From the NCBI RefSeq assembly GCF_002086795.1, contig NZ_MVIM01000029.1:1-34523 (forward strand): 34,523 nucleotides of DNA, in the 5' to 3' direction. Numbering within the stretch: position 1 is the first letter of the stretch; every line of letters starts with the position of its first letter. Under the pieces are notes generated by a model that searched no databases, was not told where the DNA came from, and saw nothing but the letters and a program-made list of their open reading frames with translations. Source of the stretch: Mycolicibacterium tusciae. GTDB lineage: Bacteria; Actinomycetota; Actinomycetes; Mycobacteriales; Mycobacteriaceae. Shown one piece after another: positions 17,206 through 25,271 of this stretch. Made by a program: the position numbers and the translations under genes.

Positions 17206-17226
17206 GCATTAGGCGGACCGGTCACG

Positions 17227-17244
17227 CGGTACGACTTGGTACCG
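17227..17244. promoter_or_regulatory. Palindrome before the amidase gene
   Basis: CGGTAC-GACTTG-GTACCG is a perfect 6-bp inverted repeat ending seven bases before the amidase ATG. It may be an operator or a hairpin over the ribosome site; no clear Shine-Dalgarno sequence is seen. No regulator can be assigned. Confidence 0.35.
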
Positions 17245-17251
17245 TCGCTGT

Positions 17252-18694
17252 ATGACAAGTGGTGATGACGCCCTCGGCCGACGAACCGACGGCCGATGCC
17301 ATGCCTTCGGCGACGACGCCCTCGGCGACCTCGACGCCGTCGGCCTTGTCGAGGCCCAGCGGGCTGGCACGGTGTCGGCGGCTGAACTCGTCGACGCGGC
17401 GATCGCCCGGACCGAAGCCGTCAACCCCGCGCTCAACGGCCTCGCTTTCGAGGCGTACGACCGTGCCCGGGCCCGGGCGGCGGCGTCACGTCCGTTCGGT
17501 GGCTACTTCGACGGTGTGCCGTCGTTCATCAAAGACAACGTCGCCGTCGGGGGCTGGCCCACGATGCAGGGCACCGATGCGTGGGATCCGCAGCCGATGC
17601 CGGCTGACGGCGCGTTCGCGCGGGTATTTCTCGCCACGGGGCTGGTGCCATTGGGCAAGACGCAGATGTCGGAGTTCGGCTTCAGCGGCGCGGCCGAGCA
17701 TCCGCGCATCGGCCCGGTGCGCAATCCGTGGAATTCCGAGCACACCGCGGGCGCGTCGTCGTCCGGCTCCGCCGCGTTCGTCGCTGCCGGCGTCGTCCCG
17801 ATTGCGCACGCCAACGACGGCGGCGGTTCGATCCGAATTCCGGCTTCCTGCAACGGTTTGGTCGGGTTGAAGCCGACGCGTGGCCGCATCCCGCTCGATA
17901 AGGAGACCGCGCAGATGCCGCTGCATCTGGTCGCCAACGGCGTGGTGTCACGTTCGGTGCGCGACACCGCCGCGTTCCTGCGCGAAGTCGAGCGCGTCTA
18001 CCGCAATCCGAAGCTGGCGCCCATCGGCGACGTGACGCAACCCAGTAAGCAGCGCCTGCGCATCGCCGTGTGCACGCAGTCCATTTCGCGCGACGCCAGT
18101 CCCGAGATCCGCGAGCTGACACTGAAGACAGCGGCGATGCTGGAGGAACTGGGCCATCGCGTCACCGAGATCGATAACCCCGTCCCCGCCCGCTTCAAGG
18201 ACGACTTCCTGGTCTACTGGGCGTTTTTGGCGATGGCCCTCATCCGCGGCGGACGCCGGATGTTCGGGCCCAGCTTCGACCGATCGCGTCTGGACAACAT
18301 CACGCTCGGACTCGACCGCAAGGCCGCCCGCAACCTGCACAAGGTGCCGACGGCCATTCGACGGCTGTCCGCGTCACACCGCATTACCGCGAGGCTGGGG
18401 GAGCGGTACGACGCCGTGCTCATGCCGACGCTGGCCGAGGTCACGCCGCCGATCGGTCACCTGGACCCGATGCAGGATTTCGACACCGTGATGAACCGTC
18501 TCGTTGATTGGGCGGCGTTCACCCCGCTGCAGAATGCGACCGGCGATCCCGCAATCTCGTTGCCGCTCGCGGAATCTGCCACGGGTCTGCCGGTCGGCAT
18601 GATGCTGTCGAGCCCGCGTGGCCGCGAAGCCCGGCTGCTGGAGTTGGCATACGAGCTCGAAGAGGCCCACCCGTGGGCGAAAATCCATTCATGA
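17252..18694 (+). CDS. amiC: Amidase signature family hydrolase (AmiC-like)
   Basis: 480 residues. The amidase signature region is intact: the catalytic lysine in VPSFIKDNVAVGG, the glycine/serine-rich TAGASSSGSAAFVAAGVVPI with the cis-serine, and the nucleophile region GGSIRIPASCNGLVGLKPTRGRIP. These enzymes hydrolyse C-N bonds of amides; the substrate is unknown. By order (after tsf, before the MarR gene) it corresponds to Rv2888c. The ATG at 17252 is the only good start. Its stop faces that of the glycerate kinase gene, the two genes sharing six bases. Confidence 0.88.
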   Translation: MTSGDDALGRRTDGRCHAFGDDALGDLDAVGLVEAQRAGTVSAAELVDAAIARTEAVNPALNGLAFEAYDRARARAAASRPFGGYFDGVPSFIKDNVAVGGWPTMQGTDAWDPQPMPADGAFARVFLATGLVPLGKTQMSEFGFSGAAEHPRIGPVRNPWNSEHTAGASSSGSAAFVAAGVVPIAHANDGGGSIRIPASCNGLVGLKPTRGRIPLDKETAQMPLHLVANGVVSRSVRDTAAFLREVERVYRNPKLAPIGDVTQPSKQRLRIAVCTQSISRDASPEIRELTLKTAAMLEELGHRVTEIDNPVPARFKDDFLVYWAFLAMALIRGGRRMFGPSFDRSRLDNITLGLDRKAARNLHKVPTAIRRLSASHRITARLGERYDAVLMPTLAEVTPPIGHLDPMQDFDTVMNRLVDWAAFTPLQNATGDPAISLPLAESATGLPVGMMLSSPRGREARLLELAYELEEAHPWAKIHS

Positions 18695-19819
18695 GCCAGT
18701 GATCTGACGGCAAACCTCTGCCGTTGCGCGCGTGAGTGATTCGGCGCCTTCGCGCAGCGCCTGCTCGATGGGCGTGCCCTCCGCGGTGATCGCGACGAGC
18801 CGCTCCACTCCGTGCTCCAGCAGCACGTAGGCATCCGGCGCCACCCGTCCGGCGAAGATCACCACCCTCGCACCGTTCCGTGTCGCGGCCTGTGCGACGC
18901 CGAAAGGCGTTTTCCCCATGACGGTTTGGGCATCCACGCTGCCCTCGCCTGTGAAGACCCAATCGGCGCCACGCACAGCCTGCTCGAGACCGACGGTAGC
19001 GGCGACCTCGTCGACGCCCGGCTTGCTGTCCGCACCGAGGAACTCGACGAGTGCGAAACCCAGGCCACCCGCTGCGCCGTTGCCCGGCAGCTGGGGGCTC
19101 GCCTTTCCGAGCGTCGCGGACGTGACACTCGCCAGTTGCGTCAAAGCCGATTCCAGGGTCTGGACATCGGCCGGCGTCGCCCCCTTCTGAGGTCCGAACA
19201 CGGCTGACGCGCCAGTGGGGCCCAGGAGCGGAGCGGTGACGTCGGTCGCGACGTTGATGCGGACGTCGCGCAGCCGCGGGTCCAGACCGGACACGTCGAT
19301 GCGATCGAGGTGACGCAGCGCGGCGCCGCCGGGTTCGAGCGTGGCACCGTCGGCGTCGACGAACGAGGCGCCGAGCGCGGTGAGCATGCCGGCGCCGCCG
19401 TCGTTGGTGGCCGATCCGCCAAGTCCGATCAGGATCTCCTCGGCCCCGCGGTCCAGTGCGGAGGAGATGAGCTGTCCGACGCCGAAGGTGCTGGCGCGCA
19501 GCACATCTCGCTCATCGGGCGGGACGAGCTCCAGGCCCGAGGCGGCCGCCATCTCGATGACCGCCAGCTGACGCAGCGGGATGTAGCCGTAGCGTGCCGT
19601 GATCGTCGCGCCGAGCGGACCGGACACCTGCGCCGCTATGTGCTGGCCGTGCAGCGCATCGACGACAGCGTCGACGGTGCCCTCGCCGCCGTCGGCCATG
19701 GGAACCCCGATGCATTCGGCATCGGGTAGCACCTGCTGTACGCCGGCACTCATCGCCGCGACCGCTTCGGTCGCGGTCATCGACTCCTTGAACGAGTCCG
19801 GTGCGAGAACGATCTTCAT
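18689..19819 (-). CDS. Glycerate kinase (GlxK/GarK type)
   Basis: 376 residues. The opening MKIVLAPDSFKESMTATEAV and the motifs MADGGEGTVDAVV, IGLGGSATNDGGAGMLTALG, GAAGGLGFALVEFLGA and FTGEGSVDAQTVMGK define the type I glycerate kinase family. It phosphorylates D-glycerate with ATP, feeding glycolysis. It starts 20 bases after the MarR gene on the same strand, so it may be read through from the MarR promoter; no clear ribosome site is visible. It is not, as far as I recall, between amiC and Rv2887 in M. tuberculosis. Confidence 0.9.
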   Translation of the reverse strand: MKIVLAPDSFKESMTATEAVAAMSAGVQQVLPDAECIGVPMADGGEGTVDAVVDALHGQHIAAQVSGPLGATITARYGYIPLRQLAVIEMAAASGLELVPPDERDVLRASTFGVGQLISSALDRGAEEILIGLGGSATNDGGAGMLTALGASFVDADGATLEPGGAALRHLDRIDVSGLDPRLRDVRINVATDVTAPLLGPTGASAVFGPQKGATPADVQTLESALTQLASVTSATLGKASPQLPGNGAAGGLGFALVEFLGADSKPGVDEVAATVGLEQAVRGADWVFTGEGSVDAQTVMGKTPFGVAQAATRNGARVVIFAGRVAPDAYVLLEHGVERLVAITAEGTPIEQALREGAESLTRATAEVCRQITGS

Positions 19820-19839
19820 CGGACTCAGTCTCGCAGAAC

Positions 19840-20274
19840 CTAGTCGGAACCGAGCGCCACGAGGACCCGCTTGAACTCCCGACGCTGCTCGGCGCTCAGA
19901 CCCGACATCAGCTTGCGCTCCGCGGCACGAACTCCGGCGTCGGTGCGCTTGAGCAGTTCCTCGCCGTCGCGCGTCAACCGGGCGGGCAGCGACCGTCCCG
20001 ATGTCACGCTCGCCGGCCGGGTGACCAGTCCGCGCTCCTCGAGGCGGCGCAACACCATGTTCATCGCCTGCGGGGTGACGTTCGTGTAGCGGGCGAGATC
20101 GGCATTGGTCCGGTCCGGGTACTTCGAGAGGATCCGCAAGCAGATGTACTGCGGGAAGGCCAGTCCCATCGGATCCAGCACCGCCGCGGTGACTTCCGCG
20201 CGCAGCGCGTTGGCCACCCGGGACAGCAGATATCCCAGCGGCTGATCCTCGAGCATCTCCTCCATATCAAGCAT
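19840..20274 (-). CDS. MarR-family repressor (Rv2887-like)
   Basis: 144 residues from the ATG at 20274; ATGs at 20265 and 20256 are possible, and 20319 would read across the divergent promoter. The winged helix is visible in TNADLARYTNVTPQAMNMVLRRLEERGLVTRPASVTSG, with the wing at SGRSLPARLT. The ending REFKRVLVALGSD is very similar to Rv2887 as I remember it. In M. tuberculosis Rv2887 represses the methyltransferase gene Rv0560c, and loss gives drug resistance. Here the neighbouring divergent gene is a methyltransferase, and two 19-bp palindromes sit between the two starts, so autoregulation and control of that gene are likely. Confidence 0.88.
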   Translation of the reverse strand: MLDMEEMLEDQPLGYLLSRVANALRAEVTAAVLDPMGLAFPQYICLRILSKYPDRTNADLARYTNVTPQAMNMVLRRLEERGLVTRPASVTSGRSLPARLTRDGEELLKRTDAGVRAAERKLMSGLSAEQRREFKRVLVALGSD

Positions 20275-20301
20275 CTTGACACATATCAACCAGGTTGATA
20301 T
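20264..20301. promoter_or_regulatory. Two abutting MarR operator-like palindromes
   Basis: Site 1 (20283-20301) is a perfect palindrome, ATATCAAC-CAG-GTTGATAT. Site 2 (20264-20282) is ATATCAAG-CAT-CTTGACAC, the same 19-bp design and 14/19 identical to site 1. The two touch without a gap. Site 2 covers the MarR start codon and the -35 element of the methyltransferase; site 1 covers the spacer and runs into the -10. Binding would shut off both directions. Confidence 0.8.
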
Positions 20302-20304
20302 ACC
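20276..20304 (+). promoter_or_regulatory. SigA-type promoter of methyltransferase gene
   Basis: TTGACA (20276-20281) and TATACC (20299-20304) are spaced by 17 bases, a near-ideal housekeeping promoter. The expected start point, about seven bases on, coincides with the ATG at 20311, and no ribosome site is present, so the mRNA is probably leaderless. Confidence 0.7.
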
Positions 20305-20310
20305 GGTTTC

Positions 20311-20988
20311 ATGACTCAACCCACGAATGAGATGTTCGAATCCGCATACCGGGGCGAGGCGCCCGAGATGGCCGGAGCGAAGCCGCCGTGGAGCATCGGT
20401 GAGCCGCAGCCCGAGCTCGCGACATTGATCGAGCAGGGCAAAATCCGCGGCGAGGTACTCGATGCCGGCTGCGGTGAGGCCGCCATTTCGCTATATCTGG
20501 CCGAACGCGGGTTCACCACCGTCGGGCTGGATCAGTCGCCGACCGCCATCGAAATGGCCAAGGCGGAGGCCGCCGAGCGCGGGCTGACCAACGCCAGCTT
20601 CGAGGTCGCCGACATCAGCGATTTCGGCGGATACGACGGTCGCTTCGACACGATCGTCGACTCGACGCTCTTCCACTCGATGCCGGTCGAACTGCGCGAG
20701 GGATATCAGCAGTCGATCGTGCGGGCCGCAGCGCCCGGCGCGTCGTACTTCGTGCTGGTGTTCGACAGGGCCGGCATGCCCGACGGGCCGGCCAACCCCG
20801 TCACCGAGGACGAACTGCGCGAGGTCGTGTCGAAGTACTGGACCATTGACGAGGTCAAGCCGGCGCGGATCCACGGCGTCTTCCCCGAGGGCTTCGAGGC
20901 GTTCTTTCCCGTGACCGACGTGCGGAAAGAGCCGAACGGCCGCCACTCGGTGCCTGCCTTCCTCCTCACTGCGCATTTGCCGGGCTGA
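20311..20988 (+). CDS. SAM-dependent methyltransferase (Rv0560c-like)
   Basis: 225 residues, class I methyltransferase fold. Motif I VLDAGCGEA at 49-57, the acidic residue D74 in VGLDQSPTAI that would bind the SAM ribose, VADISDF, and DSTLFHSMPVELREGY are visible. The WSIGEPQPEL opening and overall layout recall M. tuberculosis Rv0560c, a salicylate-inducible methyltransferase that N-methylates an antibacterial compound; this similarity is from memory. It is divergent from the Rv2887-like repressor and probably de-repressed when that protein binds a phenolic or drug-like ligand. Natural substrate unknown. Confidence 0.85.
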   Translation: MTQPTNEMFESAYRGEAPEMAGAKPPWSIGEPQPELATLIEQGKIRGEVLDAGCGEAAISLYLAERGFTTVGLDQSPTAIEMAKAEAAERGLTNASFEVADISDFGGYDGRFDTIVDSTLFHSMPVELREGYQQSIVRAAAPGASYFVLVFDRAGMPDGPANPVTEDELREVVSKYWTIDEVKPARIHGVFPEGFEAFFPVTDVRKEPNGRHSVPAFLLTAHLPG

Positions 20989-21074
20989 CCGCGACGCGCG
21001 ACCCCGCTTCTGGGTCTGGGAGCCGCCATGAGGCAGGATTAGGGGAATCTCAGCAAGGACCCCGAAGGAGTCGG

Positions 21075-21851
21075 ATGGCAGAGCCAGCCAGCCAGCCAAC
21101 CAGCCCCAACGGTGCCGACCCTGTTTCGTCCGATACTCCGCTGCGGCCGGGGTACTCCCGCGTGCTGCTCAAGCTTGGCGGCGAAATGTTCGGTGGCGGC
21201 CAAGTCGGCCTGGACCCCGACGTCGTCCAGCAAGTGGCACAACAGATAGCCGAAGTCGTTCGCAGCGGTGTGCAGGTCGCCGTCGTCATCGGTGGCGGCA
21301 ACTTCTTCAGAGGTGCGCAGCTACAGCAGCGCGGCATGGAGCGAACCCGTAGCGATTACATGGGCATGCTCGGCACCGTGATGAACAGCCTTGCGCTGCA
21401 AGACTTCCTGGAGAAGCAGGGCATCCAGACCCGCGTTCAGACCGCGATCACCATGGGTCAGGTCGCCGAGCCGTACATTCCGCTGCGCGCCCGCAGGCAT
21501 CTGGAGAAGGGCCGCGTCGTCATCTTCGGGGCCGGTATGGGGCTGCCGTACTTCTCGACGGACACGACCGCCGCGCAGCGAGCGTTGGAGATCGGCGCCG
21601 AGGTGGTGCTGATGGCCAAGGCCGTCGACGGGGTCTTCACCGCCGACCCGAGATTGCATCCGGACGCCGAGTTGCTGACCGCGATCAGCCACCGCGAAGT
21701 CATCGACCGCGGTCTGGCGGTCGCCGACGCGACCGCGTTCAGCCTGTGCATGGACAATGGCATGCCGATCCTGGTGTTCAACCTGCTCACCGACGGCAAT
21801 ATCGCGCGTGCCGTCGCAGGTGAGAAGATCGGAACACTGGTCACCACCTAA
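21075..21851 (+). CDS. pyrH: Uridylate kinase
   Basis: 258 residues. GYSRVLLKLGGEMFGGG opens the kinase core (K33), followed by VVIGGGNFFRG, RTRSDYMGMLGTVMN and the nucleotide-binding stretch FGAGMGLPYFSTDTTAAQRA. It makes UDP from UMP, as a hexamer in bacteria. A GAAGGAG site precedes the ATG. The first 25 residues are a low-complexity extension typical in length for mycobacterial PyrH but here partly encoded by a tetranucleotide repeat. It heads the pyrH-frr-cdsA set. Confidence 0.96.
   Translation: MAEPASQPTSPNGADPVSSDTPLRPGYSRVLLKLGGEMFGGGQVGLDPDVVQQVAQQIAEVVRSGVQVAVVIGGGNFFRGAQLQQRGMERTRSDYMGMLGTVMNSLALQDFLEKQGIQTRVQTAITMGQVAEPYIPLRARRHLEKGRVVIFGAGMGLPYFSTDTTAAQRALEIGAEVVLMAKAVDGVFTADPRLHPDAELLTAISHREVIDRGLAVADATAFSLCMDNGMPILVFNLLTDGNIARAVAGEKIGTLVTT
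21082..21105 (+). repeat. AGCC tetranucleotide repeat in pyrH start region
   Basis: Six AGCC units in a row, the fifth being AACC, lie at codons 3-11 of pyrH. A four-base slip would shift the frame just after the start of an essential gene. It encodes part of the dispensable N-terminal tail. Confidence 0.8.
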
Positions 21852-21857
21852 ATAATG

Positions 21858-21880
21858 GACGCGCACCGCAGGAGCGCGTC
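21858..21880 (+). other. Hairpin between pyrH and frr
   Basis: GACGCGC-ACCGCAGGA-GCGCGTC forms a perfect 7-bp stem. It starts six bases after the pyrH stop and ends two bases before the GAGGAG ribosome site of frr. There is no T run, so it is more likely an RNA structure affecting mRNA stability or frr translation than a terminator. Confidence 0.45.
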
Positions 21881-21894
21881 ATGAGGAGAGCAAC

Positions 21895-22452
21895 GTGATC
21901 GAGGAAACCCTCTTCGACGCCGAAGAGAAGATGGAGAAGGCGGTGGCGGTGGCGCGCGACGACCTGTCGTCGATCCGGACCGGGCGCGCCAACCCCGGCA
22001 TGTTCTCCCGCGTCAACATGGACTACTACGGCTCACAGACGCCGATCACGCAGCTGTCGAGCATCAACGTCCCCGAGCCGCGTCTCGTCGTGATCAAGCC
22101 GTACGAGTCCAACCAGCTGCGCAACATCGAGGACGCGATTCGCAACTCGGATCTGGGTGTGAACCCGACCAACGACGGCAATGTCATTCGGGTGTCCATT
22201 CCGCAGCTCACCGAGGAGCGTCGTCGTGACCTCGTCAAGCAGGCCAAGGCCAAGGGGGAGGACGCCCGGGTTTCGGTGCGCAACATCCGTCGAAAGGCCA
22301 TGGAGGAGCTGCACCGCATCAAGAAGGACGGCGAGGCGGGGGAGGACGAGGTGAGCCGGGCCGAGAAGGACCTCGACAAGGTCACCCACACCTACACGAA
22401 CCAGATCGACGAACTGGTCAAGCACAAAGAAGGCGAGTTGCTGGAGGTCTAG
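21895..22452 (+). CDS. frr: Ribosome recycling factor
   Basis: 185 residues, the usual length. The start is GTG at 21895 behind GAGGAG. The RRF signatures DLSSIRTGRANPGMFSRV, SSINVPEPRLVVIKPYE and IPQLTEERRRDLVKQAKAKG are present. It dissociates ribosomes after termination together with EF-G. Its TAG shares one base with the GTG of cdsA. Confidence 0.98.
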   Translation: MIEETLFDAEEKMEKAVAVARDDLSSIRTGRANPGMFSRVNMDYYGSQTPITQLSSINVPEPRLVVIKPYESNQLRNIEDAIRNSDLGVNPTNDGNVIRVSIPQLTEERRRDLVKQAKAKGEDARVSVRNIRRKAMEELHRIKKDGEAGEDEVSRAEKDLDKVTHTYTNQIDELVKHKEGELLEV

Positions 22453-23330
22453 TGACCGACCAGCACATGACTCCCGTGGCAGAAACGCCGGTCGAAGGGC
22501 CACCCAAGAAGAAGTCCCGGGCCGGCGGTGACCTGCCTGCCGCCATCGGGGTCGGAGTCCTGCTCGGCGGACTTGCGATCGGCGTGCTGCTGTTCGCGCC
22601 CATCGGATGGCTGGTGATGCTGTCGGTGGCGGTCCCGATCGGCATGCACGAGGTCATCCGCCGGCTCGGGGAGGCCGGCTATTCGCTGCCCGCGATCCCG
22701 CTGCTCGTCGGTGGCCTGGCGATGATCTGGCTGACGTGGCCGTTCGGGCCCGCCGGGCTGCTGGGTGCGTACGCCGGAACGATCGTCGTGTGCATGGTGT
22801 GGCGCCTGGTCGGGCGTGGGCTCAATCAGCAGCCCGAGAACTACCTGCGCGACATCTCGGCGACGATCCTGCTGGCGACGTGGGTGCCGCTGTTCGCCAG
22901 CTTCAGTGCGCTGCTGATCTTCCAGGAAGACGGCGGAATCAGGACGTTCGTGGTGATCCTGACCGTCGTGTTCGCCGACATCGGCGGCTATGTGGCGGGC
23001 GTGCTGTTCGGCAAGCATCTGATGGCGCCCGCGATCAGCCCGAAGAAATCCTGGGAGGGTCTGGGCGGTTCGTTGGTGTTCGGTATCACCGCATCCGTCC
23101 TTGCGGTGGTCTTCCTGCTCGACAAAGCCTGGTGGGTCGGGATTCCGCTGGGTCTGCTGCTGGTCATCACGGGCGTGCTCGGCGACCTGGTCGAGTCGCA
23201 GGTCAAGCGCGATCTCGGCATCAAGGACATGGGCAAGCTATTGCCCGGCCACGGGGGAATCATGGACAGGATCGACGCGATGCTGCCCTCGGCTGTCGCC
23301 GGATGGGTCGTCCTCACGCTGCTGGCGTGA
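22452..23330 (+). CDS. cdsA: Phosphatidate cytidylyltransferase
   Basis: 292 residues. A hydrophilic N-terminal tail of about 30 residues (KKKSRAGG) precedes about eight predicted membrane helices. The family signature is complete near the C-terminus: SQVKRDLGIKDMGKLLPGHG continuing to DRIDAM. It makes CDP-diacylglycerol, the precursor of phosphatidylinositol, PG and cardiolipin. GTG start, one-base overlap with frr. Confidence 0.95.
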   Translation: MTDQHMTPVAETPVEGPPKKKSRAGGDLPAAIGVGVLLGGLAIGVLLFAPIGWLVMLSVAVPIGMHEVIRRLGEAGYSLPAIPLLVGGLAMIWLTWPFGPAGLLGAYAGTIVVCMVWRLVGRGLNQQPENYLRDISATILLATWVPLFASFSALLIFQEDGGIRTFVVILTVVFADIGGYVAGVLFGKHLMAPAISPKKSWEGLGGSLVFGITASVLAVVFLLDKAWWVGIPLGLLLVITGVLGDLVESQVKRDLGIKDMGKLLPGHGGIMDRIDAMLPSAVAGWVVLTLLA

Positions 23331-23344
23331 AGCCCTGGTAAACG

Positions 23345-23380
23345 CCGCCGAACGTGGGTTACCCGCACGTCCGCCGGCGG
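23345..23380 (+). other. GC-rich hairpin between cdsA and rlmN
   Basis: CCGCCG (23345-23350) pairs with CGGCGG (23375-23380), and inside it ACGTGGG pairs with CCCGCACGT with one bulge around a TTA loop. There is no T run. It could be a weak terminator or RNA-stability element in the 123-bp gap. Confidence 0.4.
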
Positions 23381-23453
23381 ACGGGTGTGCGTCGAGCCCA
23401 CACTCGGCGACGCGAAGGGCGCCGCCTCAGCAATGAGATACTGGCAGGAGCTC

Positions 23454-24578
23454 ATGGCCATTTCCCTACCTCTCGTTTTCGACCCTCCGCGACGCGCGAT
23501 GCCGCCGCGTCACCTCGCCGACCTCGACGACGACGCCCGCGCCGCCGCCGTCGCCGACCTGGGTCTGCCCGCATTCCGGGGTAAACAGCTGGCCAATCAC
23601 TACTACGGACGGCTCACCGCCGACCCGCGCCAGATGACCGATCTGCCCGCGGCACTTCGTGAACAGATTGCGGACGCGCTGTTCCCGAAGCTGCTCGACG
23701 CCGTGCGCGAGATCGAATGCGACAAGGGTGAGACCCGCAAGATGCTGTGGCGTGCGGTCGACGGCTCGACCTTCGAGTCGGTGCTGATGCGCTATCCGCA
23801 GCGCAACACGGTCTGCATCTCGTCGCAGGCCGGGTGCGGCATGGCGTGCCCATTCTGCGCGACGGGCCAGGGCGGGCTGCAGCGCAACCTGTCGACCGCG
23901 GAGATCCTGGAGCAGGTGCGGGCGGCGGCGGTCGAACTGCGTGACCGCGACGGCGAGGGGATTGCGCCTGCTGCGCGCGGCGGCCGGCTGTCCAACATCG
24001 TGTTCATGGGGATGGGCGAGCCGCTGGCCAATTACAACCGCGTCCTTGCCGCCGTGCGTCGCATCACCGCGCCGCCGCCCAATGGATTCGGCATCTCGGC
24101 TCGCTCGGTCACGGTGTCGACGGTCGGGCTCGCGCCGGCGATCCGCAAGCTGGCCGACGAGCACCTCGGCGTGACGCTGGCGCTGTCACTGCACGCGCCC
24201 GACGACGAGCTGCGCGACACGCTGGTTCCGGTGAACAATCGCTGGAAGGTCTCCGAAGTGCTTGATGCGGCTCGGTATTACGCGAACACAACGGGGCGGC
24301 GCGTGTCGATCGAGTACGCGCTCATCCGCGACGTCAACGACCAGCCATGGCGGGCGGATCTTTTGGGCAAGCTGCTGCACGGTGCGCTGGGACCGTTGGC
24401 GCACGTCAACCTCATTCCGCTGAATCCGACACCCGGTAGCGAGTGGGACGCCAGTCCCAAACCCGCCGAACGCGAGTTCGTCAAGCGCGTGCGGGAGCGC
24501 GGAGTGTCCTGCACCGTGCGCGACACCCGCGGCCGCGAAATCGCCGCCGCATGCGGTCAATTGGCCGCCGAAGGTTAG
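23454..24578 (+). CDS. rlmN: 23S rRNA (adenine-C2) methyltransferase RlmN
   Basis: 374 residues from ATG 23454 (MAISLPLVFDPPRRAMPPRH); earlier in-frame starts at 23433 and 23385 add residues without family similarity. Radical-SAM cluster cysteines C128, C132 and C135 are in CGMACPFC, and the two methyl-carrier cysteines match C121 and C367 (AACGQL). It methylates A2503 of 23S rRNA and some tRNAs. GATACT at 23437-23442 could be a local -10 element. The gene ends in GGTTAG, which is also the start of a palindromic repeat shared with a site at 30661. Confidence 0.95.
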   Translation: MAISLPLVFDPPRRAMPPRHLADLDDDARAAAVADLGLPAFRGKQLANHYYGRLTADPRQMTDLPAALREQIADALFPKLLDAVREIECDKGETRKMLWRAVDGSTFESVLMRYPQRNTVCISSQAGCGMACPFCATGQGGLQRNLSTAEILEQVRAAAVELRDRDGEGIAPAARGGRLSNIVFMGMGEPLANYNRVLAAVRRITAPPPNGFGISARSVTVSTVGLAPAIRKLADEHLGVTLALSLHAPDDELRDTLVPVNNRWKVSEVLDAARYYANTTGRRVSIEYALIRDVNDQPWRADLLGKLLHGALGPLAHVNLIPLNPTPGSEWDASPKPAEREFVKRVRERGVSCTVRDTRGREIAAACGQLAAEG

Positions 24579-24653
24579 CGTCTGTTCATCGACTCAGCGC
24601 GTAGGGCGCGCTTCGCACCGAAACCGCGCCCTGTACGCAGTTTCATGGTTGAC
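24566..24653. repeat. Palindromic repeat, copy 1 (rlmN/CMD gap)
   Basis: About 80 bases (24566-24645) match 30661-30740 in the same orientation at roughly 85% by eye. The core is GCGCGTAGGGCGCG, a short loop, then CGCGCCCTGTACGC, an imperfect inverted repeat. The outer arms are more decayed than in copy 2. The repeat begins inside the last codons and stop of rlmN and covers the whole 15-bp gap and the end of the convergent gene. Confidence 0.85.
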
Positions 24654-25271
24654 GTCAGTTACATCGGTGGTTACGGGCAACGCTGGGCTTTGAGGCGGCG
24701 GCATCAAGTCCCACGTCTGAAAGGCCATCGCCAACATCGCGTACGTGCCGACGACGAAAATGAGTTCCATTGCCTGGTGCGTGCCCATTTCCTCAGTGAG
24801 GCGATGCCACATCGGCGGGTCGGCGTAGCCGCGGGTCAGCAGTTCGTCGGTTGCCTCGAGCACCAACCGGTCGGCACCGGTGAAACCTTCGTTGCCCTCG
24901 GCGAGACGCGCGATGTCGTCGGCCGGCACCCCACCGTCGGTAGCGACCTTGGTGTGCTCGGCCCAGAAGAATGCGGACCGACGGATCTGCGCCACCCGCA
25001 GGATCGCCAGTTCCCTGAGCCGCAGGGGCAATTCGCCGCGCTGCAGCAGCCAGCCGTTGAACGTCAGGAAGCGACGGGCCATGTGCGGATGTCGGACAAG
25101 CAGTCCGATGATGTCGAAGTTGAGCGGATCGGCGGCATGCCCCGAACCGGCGCGGGGAACTTTGTCTCCCGGTAGACCCAGCAGCGCGCCGAACGCGGCG
25201 TACTCGTCGTCGCCCCATTCCTCGGCGGCCAGCGGAGCCAGCAGCGGCTCGGTGCCGTCAGTGCGGGTCAT
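24594..25271 (-). CDS. Carboxymuconolactone decarboxylase (AhpD-like) family protein
   Basis: 225 residues from ATG 25271, which overlaps the SDR stop as ATGA; the frame is open further upstream only as a shadow of the SDR gene. The CMD helical core reads RLRELAILRVAQIRRSAFFWAEHTKVATDGGVPADDIARL, split here around the usual E-x-x-x-H site (AEH). AhpD-type proteins have a CxxC before this histidine; here it is SAFF, so peroxidase-partner activity is not expected. The C-terminal segment shares sequence with palindromic repeat copy 1, which may have altered the tail. It is the last gene of the Rieske-P450 operon. Confidence 0.82.
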   Translation of the reverse strand: MTRTDGTEPLLAPLAAEEWGDDEYAAFGALLGLPGDKVPRAGSGHAADPLNFDIIGLLVRHPHMARRFLTFNGWLLQRGELPLRLRELAILRVAQIRRSAFFWAEHTKVATDGGVPADDIARLAEGNEGFTGADRLVLEATDELLTRGYADPPMWHRLTEEMGTHQAMELIFVVGTYAMLAMAFQTWDLMPPPQSPALPVTTDVTDVNHETAYRARFRCEARPTR

